Assembly (NCBI RefSeq): GCF_002863565.1
Contig: NZ_PGUW01000002.1
Coordinates: 62,001-126,000, forward strand
Direction of reading: 5' to 3'
DNA length: 64,000 nt
Origin: Bacillus sp. V5-8f
GTDB taxonomy: Bacteria; Bacillota; Bacilli; Bacillales; DSM-1321
The position numbers were made by a program, and so were the translations under genes. A model generated the notes under the pieces. That model saw only the letters and a program-made list of their open reading frames with translations, searched no databases and was not told where the DNA came from. Below are positions 51,498-62,335 of the stretch, piece by piece; positions within the stretch are counted from its first letter, which is position 1; the number at the start of each line of letters is the position of its first letter.

Positions 51498-52502
51498 ATG
51501 ATTATGTCTGAAGATAGGAAAAATATGAATAACGGAAGACACTCTATCTATAACCTAGAACAAGGCAGTCTCGCCTATGATAGTGAGGAAACAAGAATTG
51601 AACAGCTGGATATCCTCCTGGATGGCTTCATGGCTACAATAGCTGAAATTAACGGTTTAGAGAAGGCTGAATCCGTTTTGGAGGCAGCGGGATTCCGTAC
51701 GGGGAAAATCCTGGCGGAAAAATTACATATAACATATCATTTGCAAGAAATAGAAAATTGGCTCTCCCATATCTATAAAATTTCAGATTGGGGGAATGTT
51801 GAGATTGAACATTTATGTCTAAAAAAGAAAACAGTGATATTGAGGTTGGCAATCACTTCAACCAATGAGATTTCTACTAATCTATCCATCTTTCTTTCTG
51901 CACATTTCGCAGGCCTGTTTAGTTACCTTTTCAATGAGAATATGTGGTACCGTTTTTCAGAGAACAAACAAGAAGACCATATGTCTTCCATTATCGAAAT
52001 CAGTCGATCCACTAATAGCCACTATCCTGTCCAGCCTATAAGAACCCAAGAGGAAGAACAAATTGAATATCTCAAAACCTTGGTAGAAGAGAAAAAGAAT
52101 GAACTAACCAATACCATTAGGGAACTATCTTCACCTGTCATTCCCGTATTAGAAAACATTGTAGTAATCCCGCTATTTGGCAAATTTGAAGACTCGGTTG
52201 CTGCTGAATTGACTGAGAAGATCCTAAACGGGATCATTAAATTCGAAGCCAAATACCTGCTTCTTGACCTTACCGCTGTGAAGGAGCTTGATGAATTCAC
52301 GCCTGCTATTTTACGAAACATCACCCAGGCGGTCAAGCTACTAGGAGCACAATCTTTCCTTGTAGGAATTTCTCCTGCTGTAAGCCTGGGGATGGTAGAA
52401 AGCAAGATTGATATCAGACAATTTAAATGCTTCAATACGTTAAAACATGCGTTAACCTACACGCTTTCTGTCGAAGGACTACAAATCACCAAGAGCGGAT
52501 GA
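51498..52502 (+). CDS. STAS-domain stress regulator with V4R-like sensor
   Basis: A 334-residue protein. The C-terminal STAS domain (residues about 225-325) matches RsbR-type proteins: ELSSPVIPVLENIVVIPLFGKF, YLLLDLTAVKELDEFTPAIL, AVKLLGAQSFLVGISPAV. The N-terminal region (about 35-165) is unlike the non-haem globin of RsbR. It has GLEKAESVLEAAGFRTGKILAE and a strand-strand-helix end (VILRLAITSTNE...FLSAHFAGLFSYLF), a plan close to the V4R/4-vinyl-reductase fold. It could be a stressosome member with a different input. The initial ATG at 51498 or the next at 51504 may be used. Confidence 0.72.
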   Translation: MIMSEDRKNMNNGRHSIYNLEQGSLAYDSEETRIEQLDILLDGFMATIAEINGLEKAESVLEAAGFRTGKILAEKLHITYHLQEIENWLSHIYKISDWGNVEIEHLCLKKKTVILRLAITSTNEISTNLSIFLSAHFAGLFSYLFNENMWYRFSENKQEDHMSSIIEISRSTNSHYPVQPIRTQEEEQIEYLKTLVEEKKNELTNTIRELSSPVIPVLENIVVIPLFGKFEDSVAAELTEKILNGIIKFEAKYLLLDLTAVKELDEFTPAILRNITQAVKLLGAQSFLVGISPAVSLGMVESKIDIRQFKCFNTLKHALTYTLSVEGLQITKSG

Positions 52503-52513
52503 AGTTATCAATG

Positions 52514-52560
52514 ACAAGCCCGGGTCTACCTAGGAATGGCGCCTGGCTTGTTCTATTTAG
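52514..52560 (+). terminator. Weak terminator after the STAS gene
   Basis: ACAAGCC (52514-52520) pairs with GGCTTGT (52545-52551), then TCTATTTAGTTTT. Confidence 0.5.
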
Positions 52561-52728
52561 TTTTCTCCCTTTAACCAAGGACAGAAGGTAGGAAGGTATG
52601 ATTTTCATCCTTAAAACATTGAATATTCAGGAATACACTCTTATGTTATAATTATACTAACCAGTTGGTATTTAAACGACCCAAGAGATAGATTTTTAAA
52701 ATACAAATAATCTTAGAGGTGAAAGAAG

Positions 52729-53481
52729 ATGAGATTAGAGGATAAAATTGCAATTGTTACAGGCGGGGGTGGAGGAATCGGTCGAGCTACCGCATGTCTC
52801 TTTTCTAAGGAAGGGGCAAAGGTTGTAGTGGCAGATATTAATGAAGAGCTTGCCATTGAGACGGTAAGTATGATAAGAACGTCAGGCGGAGAAGCCATTT
52901 GTGTGACGGTAAATATGGCAAATCACGAAAACGTGCAAGAGATGATCAGTAAAACCGTTGAAGCATATGGCGGCCTTGACATTTTATTTAACAATGCCGG
53001 TGTAGGGAACACAGAGGTGAAGCTTGCCGACATGCCAATAGAAGAGTGGGAACGTGTTGTAGATATAAATCTTAAGGGCGTTTTTCTCGGCATGAAATAC
53101 GCACTTCCTTTAATGGAAGAACGGGGCGGTGGTTCGATCATAAACACGTCAAGCATCCTTGGATTAAAAGGCAAAAAATTTGTGTCTCCATATAATGCCT
53201 CAAAGGGGGGGGTAGAGATTTTAACGAAAAATGCCGCTTTAGAGTATGGAGGGAAAAAGATACGTGTGAATGCTATTGCACCAGGAGTTATTAACACGCC
53301 TATCATTGACGGCTGGAAAAACGATGAGCGTAAATGGCCGATTATATCTACAAGCAATGCCCTTCGCCGGGTAGGGCAACCAGAAGAAGTGGCTAAAGCC
53401 GTCCTGTTTTTAGCTTCAGCTGACTCCTCTTATATTACCGGAACAACAATCGTCGTCGATGGAGGGGCATTAACGGTTTAA
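52729..53481 (+). CDS. Short-chain dehydrogenase/reductase (classical SDR)
   Basis: A 250-residue SDR with all marks: TGGGGGIG cofactor loop (residues 12-19), [13 protein letters not shown] catalytic Ser, YNASKGG (Tyr and Lys), and PGVINTPI. The C-terminus VVDGGALTV is normal. Asp at the end of strand two (VADINEE) suggests NAD rather than NADP. AGAGGTGA lies before ATG 52729. It is monocistronic with a terminator. The substrate is not readable. Confidence 0.9.
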   Translation: MRLEDKIAIVTGGGGGIGRATACLFSKEGAKVVVADINEELAIETVSMIRTSGGEAICVTVNMANHENVQEMISKTVEAYGGLDILFNNAGVGNTEVKLADMPIEEWERVVDINLKGVFLGMKYALPLMEERGGGSIINTSSILGLKGKKFVSPYNASKGGVEILTKNAALEYGGKKIRVNAIAPGVINTPIIDGWKNDERKWPIISTSNALRRVGQPEEVAKAVLFLASADSSYITGTTIVVDGGALTV

Positions 53482-53526
53482 CATGCTCTATTGTTATTCA
53501 CATAATCCCATAGTTGTATTATTAGG

Positions 53527-53559
53527 GAGCAGCTAACGCACACGTAGCTGCTCTTTTTT
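53527..53559 (+). terminator. Terminator of the SDR gene
   Basis: GAGCAGCT (53527-53534) pairs with AGCTGCTC (53546-53553), then six Ts. Confidence 0.88.
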
Positions 53560-53740
53560 CATGTCTTAGTGCAAGCTCAAGCTACAATATTATTTGAAAA
53601 TGCGATGATAAGAAAACATCTGGTAAGTATTTAAACAAAAACCTCGGTAGAATATTATTGAAAAACATAAATAACCAGACAAAAATTGATTACTTAATAT
53701 TATTAGTTAACAGGTAGAATCTGTAGAAATGACAAAATAT

Positions 53741-53770
53741 AAAGAAAAGCAGCCCTTGACTATGGCTGCT
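53741..53770 (-). terminator. Terminator of the GRDP-like gene
   Basis: On the minus strand AGCAGCC, loop, GGCTGCT, then TTTTCTTT. Confidence 0.72.
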
Positions 53771-53790
53771 AGCACAAAGAGTACTATAAT

Positions 53791-54693
53791 TCAAGATGAT
53801 GAACAGGAGCTGCATGAAGAACAGCTAGAGCTAGTATCACTATGGCTGCCCTCATTGCCATGCCCACTGTTGCTAGATGAGTGGTCATTGCCGAAAACAT
53901 GGCGTAATGAATTGTCATGATCATCTGAGTCTACGTACACGAAATAACCAAAGCTTACGTCGTTATTTTTTTTATATGCTTCATGCCAACGGTTGATTCT
54001 TCCAGTGTTATCTTCCTTAAACCTGCTTATAAAAAGCTCAAACGTTGATACAGCAAGGCTGCTTGTCGGTTGCCGCATGTACTTCTCTTTTAAGGTTGAA
54101 ATGGATTCGGTTTCAAATTCTTCAAGAAATTCCTGCCCCTTGCCATGCTTAAACAGTTTACCCCACACCTTAACCGTTATGGAATCCACAGTAAACAGCT
54201 GTACATAGCAAAAGTCAAAAAAAGTTCTTTCAGAAGGCTTGAAGGTAGGCTGGGAAATGGGTATGTGTAAGATTTTGCTTCCAATGAACTGATTGCAGAA
54301 GTTATCATACTCTGCCTCATGTTTTAACATGATATGCCATAATTCGTCGACTTTGCTGTTGAACATGTCAACTCTTTGGAAAATCGATGCGAATATTAAA
54401 TAACGTTTTAACTCTCGCCAATAGTCATTAACCTTGTTTTGTGAATAGCGCGGGAACTGAACTCGAAATTCAGTATTCACGCTCTCCATAAAATCGAAGT
54501 TTAACGCTTCATTTAATTTGTTGACGAGGTCCGTGTTTACTGCGTCGGTCGGCAATATAGACAATGTATGTGGGTAACTGCTTTTAAACTCGTTGCTAAA
54601 TCGTTCGGTCCTTGATAGTCCGTTACTATTTTTAAATAACATAACGAGTCCCCATAAAATTAAGCCACCGGTTACTAAATAGAGTACGATCAT
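53791..54693 (-). CDS. Membrane-anchored protein with a GRDP/DUF1399-like core and Ser/Cys-rich tail
   Basis: A 300-residue protein: N-terminal helix (MIVLYLVTGGLILWGLVMLF), then a soluble domain with LIFASIFQRVDMFNSKVDELWHIMLKHEAEYDNFC. The DELWHxxLxHxxEYxxFC part matches the glycine-rich-domain-like (DUF1399) and TIGR04222-type proteins. The C-terminus is low-complexity: a His/Asn/Ser region (HSSSNSGHGNEGSHSD) and then alternating Ser and Cys (SSSCSSCSSCSSS). I start at ATG 54693, nine bases after GGAGAGG. Function is unknown; the Cys/His tail could bind a metal. Confidence 0.7.
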   Translation of the reverse strand: MIVLYLVTGGLILWGLVMLFKNSNGLSRTERFSNEFKSSYPHTLSILPTDAVNTDLVNKLNEALNFDFMESVNTEFRVQFPRYSQNKVNDYWRELKRYLIFASIFQRVDMFNSKVDELWHIMLKHEAEYDNFCNQFIGSKILHIPISQPTFKPSERTFFDFCYVQLFTVDSITVKVWGKLFKHGKGQEFLEEFETESISTLKEKYMRQPTSSLAVSTFELFISRFKEDNTGRINRWHEAYKKNNDVSFGYFVYVDSDDHDNSLRHVFGNDHSSSNSGHGNEGSHSDTSSSCSSCSSCSSS

Positions 54694-54924
54694 GTTTTCA
54701 ACCCTCTCCAATCCTATCCATATATTCCCTTCACATTATATCATTCAATGTTTATAAATCATTGTCTAATGCGTAAATGTCCTGGAAAATTACCTTTAGC
54801 AATGCACCTTAGCATCACAGTGTTATACTAAAATTTTCCAAAATTGGTGACATGTTAAGTGGGATCCAACTAAAATAAAAGCAGGTAATAGATATTAGTG
54901 AATATTATGAAAATGAGGAATTGT

Positions 54925-55362
54925 ATGAGCCAGAGAATTCCAATTGGGAAAATTGCGATCCTCTTGTGTGCTTTAACAGAAGAAGAATCGGATTACTTTC
55001 GTGAATCTTTAGAAGAGGTAAAATATTGCCAGGGAAGAGTTGGGTCCATGAATATGCAGAAGGTTATATCTGCAGTGGAAACGGCCGCAAAGAGAAACGG
55101 GCTCATCCATGACAGCTTATACCGCGAAACCCATGCACTGTATCATGCAATCGTCGAAGCCATTAGAGGAGTAACAAGAGGGCAGCCTTCTATCGGTGAA
55201 ATGAGCAGAACAGTAGGTTTGCGATTTTCAGTAGTTCGGGGGAAACCATATATAAATGAAGGGGAAGGAGAATGGGTTTCTGTCGCTTTTTACGGAACGA
55301 TTGGCGCCCCTGTGAAGGGACTAGAACATGAAACAATTGGTTTGGGAGTAAATCACATATAA
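54925..55362 (+). CDS. hutP: HutP, antiterminator of the histidine-degradation operon
   Basis: A 145-residue regulator. The core [59 protein letters not shown] and [25 protein letters not shown] matches B. subtilis HutP throughout. With histidine and Mg2+ it binds NAG-repeat RNA and prevents formation of a terminator so hutH and later genes are read. I take ATG 54925, close after GAGGA and matching the B. subtilis start by distance to the core. Earlier GTG/ATG codons (54898, 54907) are possible. Confidence 0.95.
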   Translation: MSQRIPIGKIAILLCALTEEESDYFRESLEEVKYCQGRVGSMNMQKVISAVETAAKRNGLIHDSLYRETHALYHAIVEAIRGVTRGQPSIGEMSRTVGLRFSVVRGKPYINEGEGEWVSVAFYGTIGAPVKGLEHETIGLGVNHI

Positions 55363-55376
55363 GCTTGCATTGCCTA

Positions 55377-55435
55377 AAGTCCAACAGTCAATAGGAGGCG
55401 ATGATGGTATCTTTGTGCCATTGTCGCCTCCTTTT
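55377..55435 (+). promoter_or_regulatory. HutP-dependent terminator/antiterminator between hutP and hutH
   Basis: A stable hairpin (GGAGGCGA 55394-55401 with TCGCCTCC 55424-55431, extended by the TGATGG/CCATT stem) ends in TTTT. Just before it, NAG triplets AAG (55377-55379), CAG (55385-55387) and TAG (55392-55394) stand 4-5 bases apart, the last overlapping the stem. HutP binding there would block the terminator. Confidence 0.8.
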
Positions 55436-55469
55436 GTATGTGCGTAACAGATTTTCAGGAGGGAAGTTC

Positions 55470-56966
55470 ATGGTTGTGTTATCCGGCCATACATTAACAT
55501 TAGAGGAGATAAAGCTGATCTGTCTTAATGGTGAAAAGGTGACAATCCATCCGGACAGCCTGCGGAAGGTAGAGGAGAACAGGACTGCTGTAGAAAAAGT
55601 GGTTTCAGAAAAGAAGACAGTATATGGAATCAACACGGGTTTTGGAAAATTTAGCGATGTCATGATAGGAGAAGAAGATGTTAACTCATTGCAGCTCAAT
55701 TTAATCCGCTCACATGCCTGCGGGGTGGGTGAGCCTTTTCCGGAGGTTGTTTCCAGAGCCATGTTATTGCTTAGACTGAATGCCTTATTAAAAGGGTTTT
55801 CAGGGATTCGTCCGGCCATTGCCCACATGCTTGTTACATTACTGAACACCCGGATCCATCCCATCATTCCACAACAGGGCTCGCTAGGAGCTTCAGGTGA
55901 TTTAGCCCCACTGTCTCATTTAGCACTCGTCCTTATTGGTGAAGGGAAAGTACATTTTAGAGGGAAAGTCTACGATACAAATGATGTCTTTAGACAACAA
56001 GGGTTAACACCTATTGTATTGAAAGCAAAAGAAGGTCTTGCCTTAATAAATGGGACCCAGGCAATGACGGCTATGGGAGCGGTCAATTGGCTAGAAGCGA
56101 ATGAACTTGCTTTTCAAAGTGAATGGATAGCCGCACTCACTATGGAAGGATTAGAGGGAATTATTGATGCTTTTCATCCGGCTATACATGAAGCACGTGG
56201 ATTCCAACAGCAAATCGCGGTGGCCGAGCGGATAAGACATATTCTTTCTGGCAGCAAACTTGTCACAAGACAAGGGGAAAAACGTGTCCAGGACGCTTAT
56301 TCATTGCGTTGCATCCCCCAGGTACATGGCGCTTCCTGGCAGGCATTGGATTATGTAAAAGAAAAGCTAGAAATCGAATTCAATGCCGCTACCGACAACC
56401 CACTAATTTTTGATGGAGGTAAAACCATAGTCTCCGGTGGAAATTTTCACGGGCAGCCGATCGCCCTTGCAATGGATTTCATGAAAATAGCAGCAGCAGA
56501 ATTTGCCAGTATCTCTGAACGAAGGATTGAACGGCTTGTGAATCCTCAACTAAATAGCCTTCCGCCATTTTTAAGTTCACAGCCGGGCTTGCAATCGGGC
56601 GCAATGATTCTGCAATATTGCGCGGCTTCCCTTGTTTCGGAAAACAAAACGCTTGCCCACCCGGCCAGCGTAGACTCCATTCCTTCCTCAGCCAATCAGG
56701 AGGACCATGTGAGCATGGGTACAATTGCAGCACGGCATGCATATGCCATTATTCAAAACGTACGCAGGGTGCTTGCAATTGAATGTATCTGTGCCATGGA
56801 AGCAGTTCGATACCGCGGGGTTGAAAAGATGTCACCGCAAACTAGAGATTTTTATAATGAAGCAAGAAAAGTAGTTCCTCCGATTACAGCAGATCGAGTT
56901 TTTTCAGAAGACATTGAACAAATGGCGGAATGGTTAAAAAAAATATCCAAAAGTACAAAAACGTAG
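55470..56966 (+). CDS. hutH: Histidine ammonia-lyase
   Basis: A 498-residue MIO enzyme. The prosthetic group forms from Ala141-Ser142-Gly143 in [22 protein letters not shown] carries the active-site Tyr, and other conserved segments ([22 protein letters not shown] region [12 protein letters not shown]) are present. It deaminates L-histidine to urocanate, the first step of the pathway. I start at ATG 55470 after AGGAGGGA; the longer frame from 55401 runs through the terminator hairpin. hutU follows 47 bases later. Confidence 0.95.
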   Translation: MVVLSGHTLTLEEIKLICLNGEKVTIHPDSLRKVEENRTAVEKVVSEKKTVYGINTGFGKFSDVMIGEEDVNSLQLNLIRSHACGVGEPFPEVVSRAMLLLRLNALLKGFSGIRPAIAHMLVTLLNTRIHPIIPQQGSLGASGDLAPLSHLALVLIGEGKVHFRGKVYDTNDVFRQQGLTPIVLKAKEGLALINGTQAMTAMGAVNWLEANELAFQSEWIAALTMEGLEGIIDAFHPAIHEARGFQQQIAVAERIRHILSGSKLVTRQGEKRVQDAYSLRCIPQVHGASWQALDYVKEKLEIEFNAATDNPLIFDGGKTIVSGGNFHGQPIALAMDFMKIAAAEFASISERRIERLVNPQLNSLPPFLSSQPGLQSGAMILQYCAASLVSENKTLAHPASVDSIPSSANQEDHVSMGTIAARHAYAIIQNVRRVLAIECICAMEAVRYRGVEKMSPQTRDFYNEARKVVPPITADRVFSEDIEQMAEWLKKISKSTKT

Positions 56967-57013
56967 AACGTGGCTAAGCCGCCGAATGACTTTTTTCATA
57001 AGGAGTGGACAGT

Positions 57014-58672
57014 ATGGATGAAAAGCAAAATCGTGAAATCCGGGCGAAAAAAGGATTGGAGCTTGAATGTAAAGGGTGGGAGCAGGAAGCTGCCTTAAGG
57101 ATGCTATATAACAACCTCGACCCGGAAGTAGCAGAAAAACCTGAAGATCTTGTAGTCTATGGAGGCATCGGAAAGGCAGCGAGAAACTGGAAATCTTTCG
57201 ACGCAATTGTCGAAACACTGCGTCGGCTTGAAAACGATGAAACCTTGCTTATTCAATCAGGAAAGCCTGTTGCTGTTTTTAAAACACATCGGGTGGCCCC
57301 CAGGGTACTATTATCTAACTCAGTACTCGTGCCCAAGTGGGCCAACTGGGAGCATTTCCATGAACTGGACCGCAAAGGGCTTATGATGTACGGTCAAATG
57401 ACTGCCGGCAGCTGGATTTATATCGGAACTCAAGGAATTTTACAAGGTACTTATGAAACGTTTGCGGAAGTGGCCCGCCAGCATTTTAATGATTCGTTGA
57501 AGGGTACGATTACGCTCACCGCCGGCCTTGGAGGGATGGGAGGTGCACAACCCTTAGCCGTGACCATGAACGGAGGCGTATGCCTGGCTGTTGAGGTCGA
57601 CCCTGACAGGATTATAAAAAGGATCAAGACCCGGTATTGCGATAAAATGACAGACTCCGTTGACCAAGCACTCAACTGGGCAATTGAAGCAAGGAAGAAT
57701 GGTGAAGCACTCTCTATTGGGCTTTTGGGGAATGCGGCTGAAATCCATCAGGAAATTTTGAATAGGAATGTAAAAATAGACATTGTGACTGACCAGACAT
57801 CTGCCCATGATCCGCTAAATGGGTACATTCCTGCGGGACTGTCCTTAAAGGAAGCCGCAGACTTGCGAGAAAAAAACCCAAACGAATTTGTAAAAAGAGC
57901 ATCCCATTCGATGGCAGAGCATGTTACGGCAATGCTTCAATTTCAACGTAAGGGTGCAATCACCTTTGACTATGGAAATAACATCCGCCAGGTTGCGAAA
58001 GATTATGGACAGACGGATGCCTTCGACTTTCCAGGCTTCGTGCCCGCGTATATCAGACCTTTATTCTGCGAAGGAAAAGGGCCATTTCGCTGGGCGGCTT
58101 TATCAGGGGATCCCGCGGATATCTATCGTACTGACGCCCTGATAAAGGAGCTTTTTCCAGATAATAAACCGCTCATTCGCTGGATTAAGATGGCTGGTGA
58201 AAAAATCAAGTTCCAAGGTCTTCCCGCGAGAATTTGTTGGCTGGGTTACGGTGAACGGGTAAAGCTGGGCCTGGCCATAAACGAATTGGTAAGGAAAGGG
58301 GAATTAAAAGCGCCAATTGTTATTGGACGTGACCATTTGGATTGCGGCTCGGTGGCTTCCCCAAACCGTGAGACTGAAGGGATGAAAGACGGAAGTGATG
58401 CAGTGGGCGACTGGGCGATTCTAAACGCACTTATCAATGTTGCAGCAGGAGGCTCCTGGATTTCCGTTCATCATGGTGGCGGTGTCGGAATGGGTTATTC
58501 TCTACATGCCGGAATGGTGGCTGTTGCTGATGGAACAAATCTTGCAGCGGAACGGTTGGAAAGAGTATTAACTACCGATCCTGGAATGGGTATAGTCCGC
58601 CACGCCGATGCCGGATATGAAAAATCCATCGAAATAGCTAGGGAAAAAAGGATTGACATCCCAATGCTCTAA
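57014..58672 (+). CDS. hutU: Urocanate hydratase
   Basis: A 552-residue NAD-dependent hydratase, the usual length. Typical stretches are [48 protein letters not shown] (NAD loop), [14 protein letters not shown], the active-site GYGNNIR-like [10 protein letters not shown], and [11 protein letters not shown]. It converts urocanate to imidazolone propionate. ATG 57014 has AAGGAG eight bases upstream; GTG 57005 opens the frame at that site. It lies between hutH and hutI in the operon. Confidence 0.95.
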   Translation: MDEKQNREIRAKKGLELECKGWEQEAALRMLYNNLDPEVAEKPEDLVVYGGIGKAARNWKSFDAIVETLRRLENDETLLIQSGKPVAVFKTHRVAPRVLLSNSVLVPKWANWEHFHELDRKGLMMYGQMTAGSWIYIGTQGILQGTYETFAEVARQHFNDSLKGTITLTAGLGGMGGAQPLAVTMNGGVCLAVEVDPDRIIKRIKTRYCDKMTDSVDQALNWAIEARKNGEALSIGLLGNAAEIHQEILNRNVKIDIVTDQTSAHDPLNGYIPAGLSLKEAADLREKNPNEFVKRASHSMAEHVTAMLQFQRKGAITFDYGNNIRQVAKDYGQTDAFDFPGFVPAYIRPLFCEGKGPFRWAALSGDPADIYRTDALIKELFPDNKPLIRWIKMAGEKIKFQGLPARICWLGYGERVKLGLAINELVRKGELKAPIVIGRDHLDCGSVASPNRETEGMKDGSDAVGDWAILNALINVAAGGSWISVHHGGGVGMGYSLHAGMVAVADGTNLAAERLERVLTTDPGMGIVRHADAGYEKSIEIAREKRIDIPML

Positions 58673-58734
58673 AAAAGGTTAAGGATTTATGTTCATAGGC
58701 TCCGTATGCTGTTACAACTGAAAGGACGGGAGAA

Positions 58735-59991
58735 ATGAAATACGATTTACTAGTTTATAATATTGGGCAATTAATTTTGCCGAAAGCTTCCCAGACACCG
58801 TTAAAAGGGCAAGAGATGAAGGAGCTTGTAGTTAAGGAGCATGCAGCATTTGCAGTATTGGATGGAAAAATCGCCTGGATTGGCCATGATCAAGTCGGAA
58901 GATCTCTGTCTGTAAGGGAGAAACTGGATGCGGGACAAAAGCTTGTTTCACCGGGACTGGTCGACTCGCATACACATCTGGTATTTGGTGGTTCCCGTGA
59001 ACATGAGCTTCCTTTTAAGCAGGCCGGTCTTTCTTATTTGGAAATCCTAGCCAAAGGCGGTGGCATTCTCTCCACAGTTGAAGCCACGAAGCTTGCTACC
59101 GAAGAAGAATTATTTATGAAAACATCTGTCCATTTAGAACGAATGATTTCCTTCGGTGTCACAACAATAGAAGCTAAAAGTGGGTATGGATTGGAGAGGG
59201 CAACAGAGTTCAAACAGCTAAAGGTTATCAGGCGATTGCAGGAGAAATATCCTGCAGCAATCGTGTCCACTTTTTTAGGGCCGCATGCCGTCCCGCCAAG
59301 CTACAAGGGGAATGAAGATCAATTTATAAATGAAATGATAGGCTTGCTTACAGAAATTAAGCAAGAACAGTTGGCTCAATTTGTGGATATCTTCTGCGAG
59401 ACGGGTGTGTTCTCCATTTCACAGTCCCGAAAGTTTTTACAAGCAGCAAAGGAGTTAGGCTTTGGTTTAAAGATTCATGCGGATGAAATCCATTCGCTGG
59501 GAGGGGCTCAATTGGCTGCACAACTGGGAGCAGCGAGTGCGGACCATTTAGTTGCTTCATCTGATGAAGGGATTAAATGTCTTAGCGAAACGGATACGGT
59601 TGCTGTTCTGCTGCCCGGAACAACTTTTTACTTAGGGAAAGATCGCTATGCAAAAGCACGGGAATTAATTGACCATGGAACGGCTGTAGCCATAGCTACA
59701 GATTTTAACCCTGGAAGCTGTGTCACGGAGAACCTGCAGATGATCATGTGCCTGGCTGCCCTAAAGCTAAAAATGACCGCTGAAGAAATTTGGAACGCGG
59801 TAACGGTGAATGCGGCTCATGCTATTGGTAAGGGGATGGAAGCTGGTACACTAGCGATTGGCCAACAGGCAGACTTTGTTCTATGGAATGTTCCGAATTT
59901 TAGATATATTCCTTATCATTTTGGTGTTAACCATACCGAAAGTGTATATATTGCAGGCGATAAAACCTGGGAGTTAAAGCCATATGGATAA
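58735..59991 (+). CDS. hutI: Imidazolonepropionase
   Basis: A 418-residue amidohydrolase. Metal ligands lie in [23 protein letters not shown] and [22 protein letters not shown] and [21 protein letters not shown] are typical. It hydrolyses imidazolone propionate to N-formimino-L-glutamate. AGGACGGGAG precedes ATG 58735. Its stop overlaps the hutG start by eight bases, showing translational coupling. Confidence 0.95.
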   Translation: MKYDLLVYNIGQLILPKASQTPLKGQEMKELVVKEHAAFAVLDGKIAWIGHDQVGRSLSVREKLDAGQKLVSPGLVDSHTHLVFGGSREHELPFKQAGLSYLEILAKGGGILSTVEATKLATEEELFMKTSVHLERMISFGVTTIEAKSGYGLERATEFKQLKVIRRLQEKYPAAIVSTFLGPHAVPPSYKGNEDQFINEMIGLLTEIKQEQLAQFVDIFCETGVFSISQSRKFLQAAKELGFGLKIHADEIHSLGGAQLAAQLGAASADHLVASSDEGIKCLSETDTVAVLLPGTTFYLGKDRYAKARELIDHGTAVAIATDFNPGSCVTENLQMIMCLAALKLKMTAEEIWNAVTVNAAHAIGKGMEAGTLAIGQQADFVLWNVPNFRYIPYHFGVNHTESVYIAGDKTWELKPYG

Positions 59992-60936
59992 GTTTACGTA
60001 TCTTTTACCCGTAAATGCCACAGGTTTTCAAGACCGGTATGTGACCAAAATAAACGATTGCATTCTTCCGTATTCGAATGGAATGCAAGGAGAAATCGGA
60101 TTGATTGGCCTCCCATTTTCCAAATCCTCTATTTCGTATTCACAAGCAGCGGATGCCCCCCAAACCATAAGGGCCTGTTTAAGTAATTTTTCTACCTATT
60201 CAGGGGAATGGGAAAGGGATTTTAAAAATAAGAAAATTATTGATTTCGGAAATGTAGCCAGCCACCCTACAGATGTTGAGAAAAATTTATATCGTATTTC
60301 CATGAGTGTTAAGGAAATGATTGATTCCAAATCATGCAGCCGGTTTATTATGCTGGGCGGCGATCACGGAGTCAGTTTTCCTTCAATAAGGGCTTTCCAA
60401 GAAAAATTTGGTACAATAGGTGTGGTTCAATGGGATGCTCATCATGATGTAAGAAACCTTGAGGATGGCGGACGTACAAATGGAACTCCATTTAGAAGTC
60501 TGCTGGAAGGTGGATTTATAAAGGGGGAGCATCTTGTACAAATCGGGATCCGTGATTTCTCAAATTCGCAAAGATACCACAGGTACACAAAAGAGAAAGG
60601 TGTCACCGTTTATTCAATAGATGACGTTGTACAGGAGGGAATTATCCCGATTATAAAACGAGAAATCAATCGGCTATCCGAAACGGTTCATTTCATTTAC
60701 CTTTCTGTTGATATGGATGTTGTCGACCAAGCGTTTGCACCAGGTTGTCCTGCGATTGGTCCAGGGGGTTAACGTCCAGGGAACTTCTTAACAGTGTTGC
60801 CGAAGCAGCGAAGCACAAAAAAGTAAAAGCCCTGGACATCGTTGAAATAGATCCTTCAAAGGATTTCCAGGACATAACCAGTCGTCTCGCAGCACATGTA
60901 ATGTTAAGGTTTATGTTTATAAATAGAGGCGAGTAG
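59984..60936 (+). pseudogene. hutG: Formiminoglutamase hutG, frameshifted near its end
   Basis: Ureohydrolase-fold gene coding [21 protein letters not shown]... with metal motifs GGDHGVSFP, WDAHHDVR and SVDMDVVDQAFAPG. The first frame ends at TAA 60770-60772 after AIGPGG. The next frame continues seamlessly LTSRELLNSVAEAAKHKKVKALDIVEIDP to TAG 60934-60936. Restoring one G to the five-G run at 60764-60768 yields 317 residues, close to normal HutG length (about 319). So a single-base loss in a homopolymer has cut off the last 55 residues, including GLTSRE and the VEIDP element. Function is probably lost unless this is a read error or the ribosome slips. It overlaps hutI by eight bases. Confidence 0.9.
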
Positions 60937-60948
60937 AAAGGAAGGATT

Positions 60949-62280
60949 ATGGACAAAAAGATGATGGAGGGAAAGAGTATACAGGAATGGTTCGAGGAAC
61001 ATCCTTTATTAAATGAGATCGGGCTGGGGGAAGAAGTAATGTGGATAAACCCACATTATGGTGATGTAGCCTGCGGAAGCAATCTAAGAAAAGAAGAAGT
61101 AACGGCTGCGTCGCAGCGTTTGGACCGGTTTTCGTCTTATATAGAAAAAGCATTTCCCGAAACTAAAGGAACAAATGGGATCATTGAATCTCCTCTCGTA
61201 CCCATATCAAATATGAAGAAGGCAATGGAACAGACTTTCCGAATAAACATCCCCGGGAGTATGCTATTGAAATGTGACAATCATTTACCCATATCAGGAT
61301 CAATAAAGGCAAGAGGAGGCATTTATGAAGTATTAAAATTGGCTGAGACTCTTGCCGCTAAGCATGGCCTGCTTACACAACAGGAATCATACGCTGTATT
61401 TGACAGTGATGCATTCCGCAGCGTGTTTAATAAATATTCCATAGCAGTGGGTTCAACCGGCAACTTGGGTTTGAGCATTGGAATCATCGGGGCAAAGCTA
61501 GGTTTTAATGTAACGGTCCACATGTCTGCTGACGCTAAAGAATGGAAAAAGGATATGCTTAGAAAAAAGGGCGTCCAGGTAATTGAATATACTTCAGACT
61601 ATAGTAAAGCGGTCGAAGAGGGCAGGAAGCAGGCTTTGTCTAACCCGTCCTGTCATTTTATCGATGATGAAAATTCGAGGGACCTCTTTTTAGGCTATGC
61701 TGTGGCGGCGTCCCGATTAAAAAAGCAGCTTGAACAAATGCATGTCACTGTTGATGATACTCATCCGTTATTTGTATATTTGCCTTGTGGTGTGGGTGGA
61801 GCTCCTGGCGGGATTACCTTTGGCCTAAAAATGGAGTTTGGTTCGAATGTCCATTGCTTTTTTGTGGAACCCACCCAGTCGCCCTGCTTTTTGATTGGGC
61901 AAATGACCGGGCTTCAAGATAAAGCAAGCGTACAGGACTTTGGGCTTACTAATACAACCGAAGCAGACGGATTGGCGGTAGGCAGACCTTCTAGGTTTGT
62001 CGGCAATGCGATAGGCAATCTGGTAAGCGGCTGCTTAACCCTTCATGACACAAGGCTTTTTTCCTTTTTGAAGAATCTTGCAGACATCGAAAATATCCAC
62101 TTAGAACCATCTGCACTCGCAGGCTTCTACGGTCCCATCCAATTGATCTCAGAGGGCGTAAATTATTTAAGAAAACATGATTTGACACAGAAAATGGAAA
62201 ATGCCCATCATATCATTTGGGCCACCGGAGGAAGTATAGTTCCCCACGACATCATGAAAAGTTATTATCTTAAAGGATGA
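60949..62280 (+). CDS. dsdA: D-serine ammonia-lyase
   Basis: A 443-residue PLP enzyme of fold type II. The Schiff-base Lys sits in [15 protein letters not shown], the phosphate loop in [12 protein letters not shown] and CGVGGAPGG; the LPISGSIK context is specific to DsdA. It converts D-serine to pyruvate and ammonia. It begins 12 bases after the hutG frame with AAAGGAAGG and ends before the hut terminator, so it is read with the histidine genes. That linkage is unusual. Confidence 0.92.
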   Translation: MDKKMMEGKSIQEWFEEHPLLNEIGLGEEVMWINPHYGDVACGSNLRKEEVTAASQRLDRFSSYIEKAFPETKGTNGIIESPLVPISNMKKAMEQTFRINIPGSMLLKCDNHLPISGSIKARGGIYEVLKLAETLAAKHGLLTQQESYAVFDSDAFRSVFNKYSIAVGSTGNLGLSIGIIGAKLGFNVTVHMSADAKEWKKDMLRKKGVQVIEYTSDYSKAVEEGRKQALSNPSCHFIDDENSRDLFLGYAVAASRLKKQLEQMHVTVDDTHPLFVYLPCGVGGAPGGITFGLKMEFGSNVHCFFVEPTQSPCFLIGQMTGLQDKASVQDFGLTNTTEADGLAVGRPSRFVGNAIGNLVSGCLTLHDTRLFSFLKNLADIENIHLEPSALAGFYGPIQLISEGVNYLRKHDLTQKMENAHHIIWATGGSIVPHDIMKSYYLKG

Positions 62281-62305
62281 AAATATTGTATAAAGTTTAA
62301 AAAGA

Positions 62306-62335
62306 AAGCTTTCCAACAGGGAAGCTTATTTTTTA
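62306..62335. terminator. Terminator at the end of the hut-dsdA operon (bidirectional)
   Basis: AAGCTTTCC (62306-62314) pairs with GGGAAGCTT (62319-62327, one G-T), then ATTTTTT. It also has a T run on the minus strand. Confidence 0.82.

Noticed and set aside
53729-53920. Plus-strand frame of 63 codons opposite the Ser/Cys tail
   Set aside because: It overlaps the tail of the minus-strand gene and its terminator, and lacks an RBS.
55401-55469. Upstream extension of hutH
   Set aside because: It would translate through the HutP-controlled terminator; the AGGAGGGA site points to ATG 55470.
60764-60772. Programmed frameshift in hutG
   Set aside because: There is no slippery heptamer with a downstream structure that I can see; a one-base loss in a G run is the simpler reading. 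Kept only as an alternative.
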